NCBI GenBank assembly: GCA_045544515.1
Contig: JAZPZD010000017.1
Location: 1-12,362 of the forward strand
Direction: 5' to 3'
DNA length: 12,362 nucleotides
Origin: RGIG8748 sp045544515
Lineage (GTDB): Bacteria > Bacillota > Clostridia > UMGS1810
Below are positions 12,359 through 12,362 of the stretch, one piece after another; positions within the stretch are counted from its first letter, which is position 1, and every line of letters starts with the position of its first letter. Made by a program: the position numbers and the translations under genes. The notes beneath the pieces are model-generated. The model was given only the letters and a program-made list of their open reading frames with translations, was not told where the DNA came from and did not search any database.

Positions 12359-12362
12359 CATA

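Noticed and set aside
12097..12362. T-box or other known riboswitch before the acyl-CoA synthetase
   Set aside because: No T-box sequence or recognisable riboswitch core is present; only inverted repeats are seen.

Overview
The window looks like the chromosome of a low-to-moderate GC anaerobic Firmicute, most likely a gut-type clostridium. The evidence is strong AGGAGG-type ribosome binding sites, TTGACA/TATAAT-type promoters, A-rich leaders, frequent hairpin terminators, and proteins that read as clostridial. TGA, TAA and TAG all end intact genes, so the code is standard. No tRNA, rRNA, CRISPR array, transposase or phage gene is visible.

Layout. 1-430: a three-unit tandem repeat of about 101 nt enclosed by an inverted repeat, then a strong promoter. 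431-2590: a PHP-domain phosphoesterase and a LarA-family (nickel-pincer racemase-like) protein in one operon, followed by a sugar isomerase/epimerase remnant. 2858-5684: a tight operon of a histidinol-phosphatase-like PHP enzyme, an EutH-family membrane transporter and a PfkB-family sugar kinase. 5759-6560: remnants of a class II aldolase and a second PfkB kinase, fused by deletions. 6652-7452: an intact short-chain dehydrogenase with its own promoter. 7466-7920 (minus): an ORF-free transcription unit with promoter and terminator, a candidate non-coding RNA. 8069-9750: a decayed locus with an unidentified C-terminal fragment (minus), the tail of an AraC-family regulator, and an L-rhamnose isomerase pseudogene. 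9755-10057: a multi-helix inverted-repeat element that folds on paper as a three-way junction, then a terminator. 10056-10229 (minus): a 57-residue hypothetical protein with its own promoter. 10402-12096 (minus): a long-chain acyl-CoA synthetase. 12138-12358: two adjacent long hairpin arms in its leader region.

How the genes fit together. Most of the window concerns handling of sugars, sugar phosphates and hydroxy acids: phosphatases, kinases, isomerases, an aldolase, a racemase-like protein and an oxidoreductase. The intact set is PHP plus LarA, PHP plus EutH plus PfkB, the SDR and the acyl-CoA synthetase. The dead set (isomerase, aldolase, kinase, AraC regulator, rhamnose isomerase) suggests that a deoxysugar or pentose catabolic island is being lost by internal deletions, single-base nonsense changes and one frameshift. 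The most unusual parts are the candidate minus-strand RNA at 7466-7885, the three-way-junction element at 9755-10005, and the pairing of an EutH transporter with a sugar kinase without any other ethanolamine-utilization gene.
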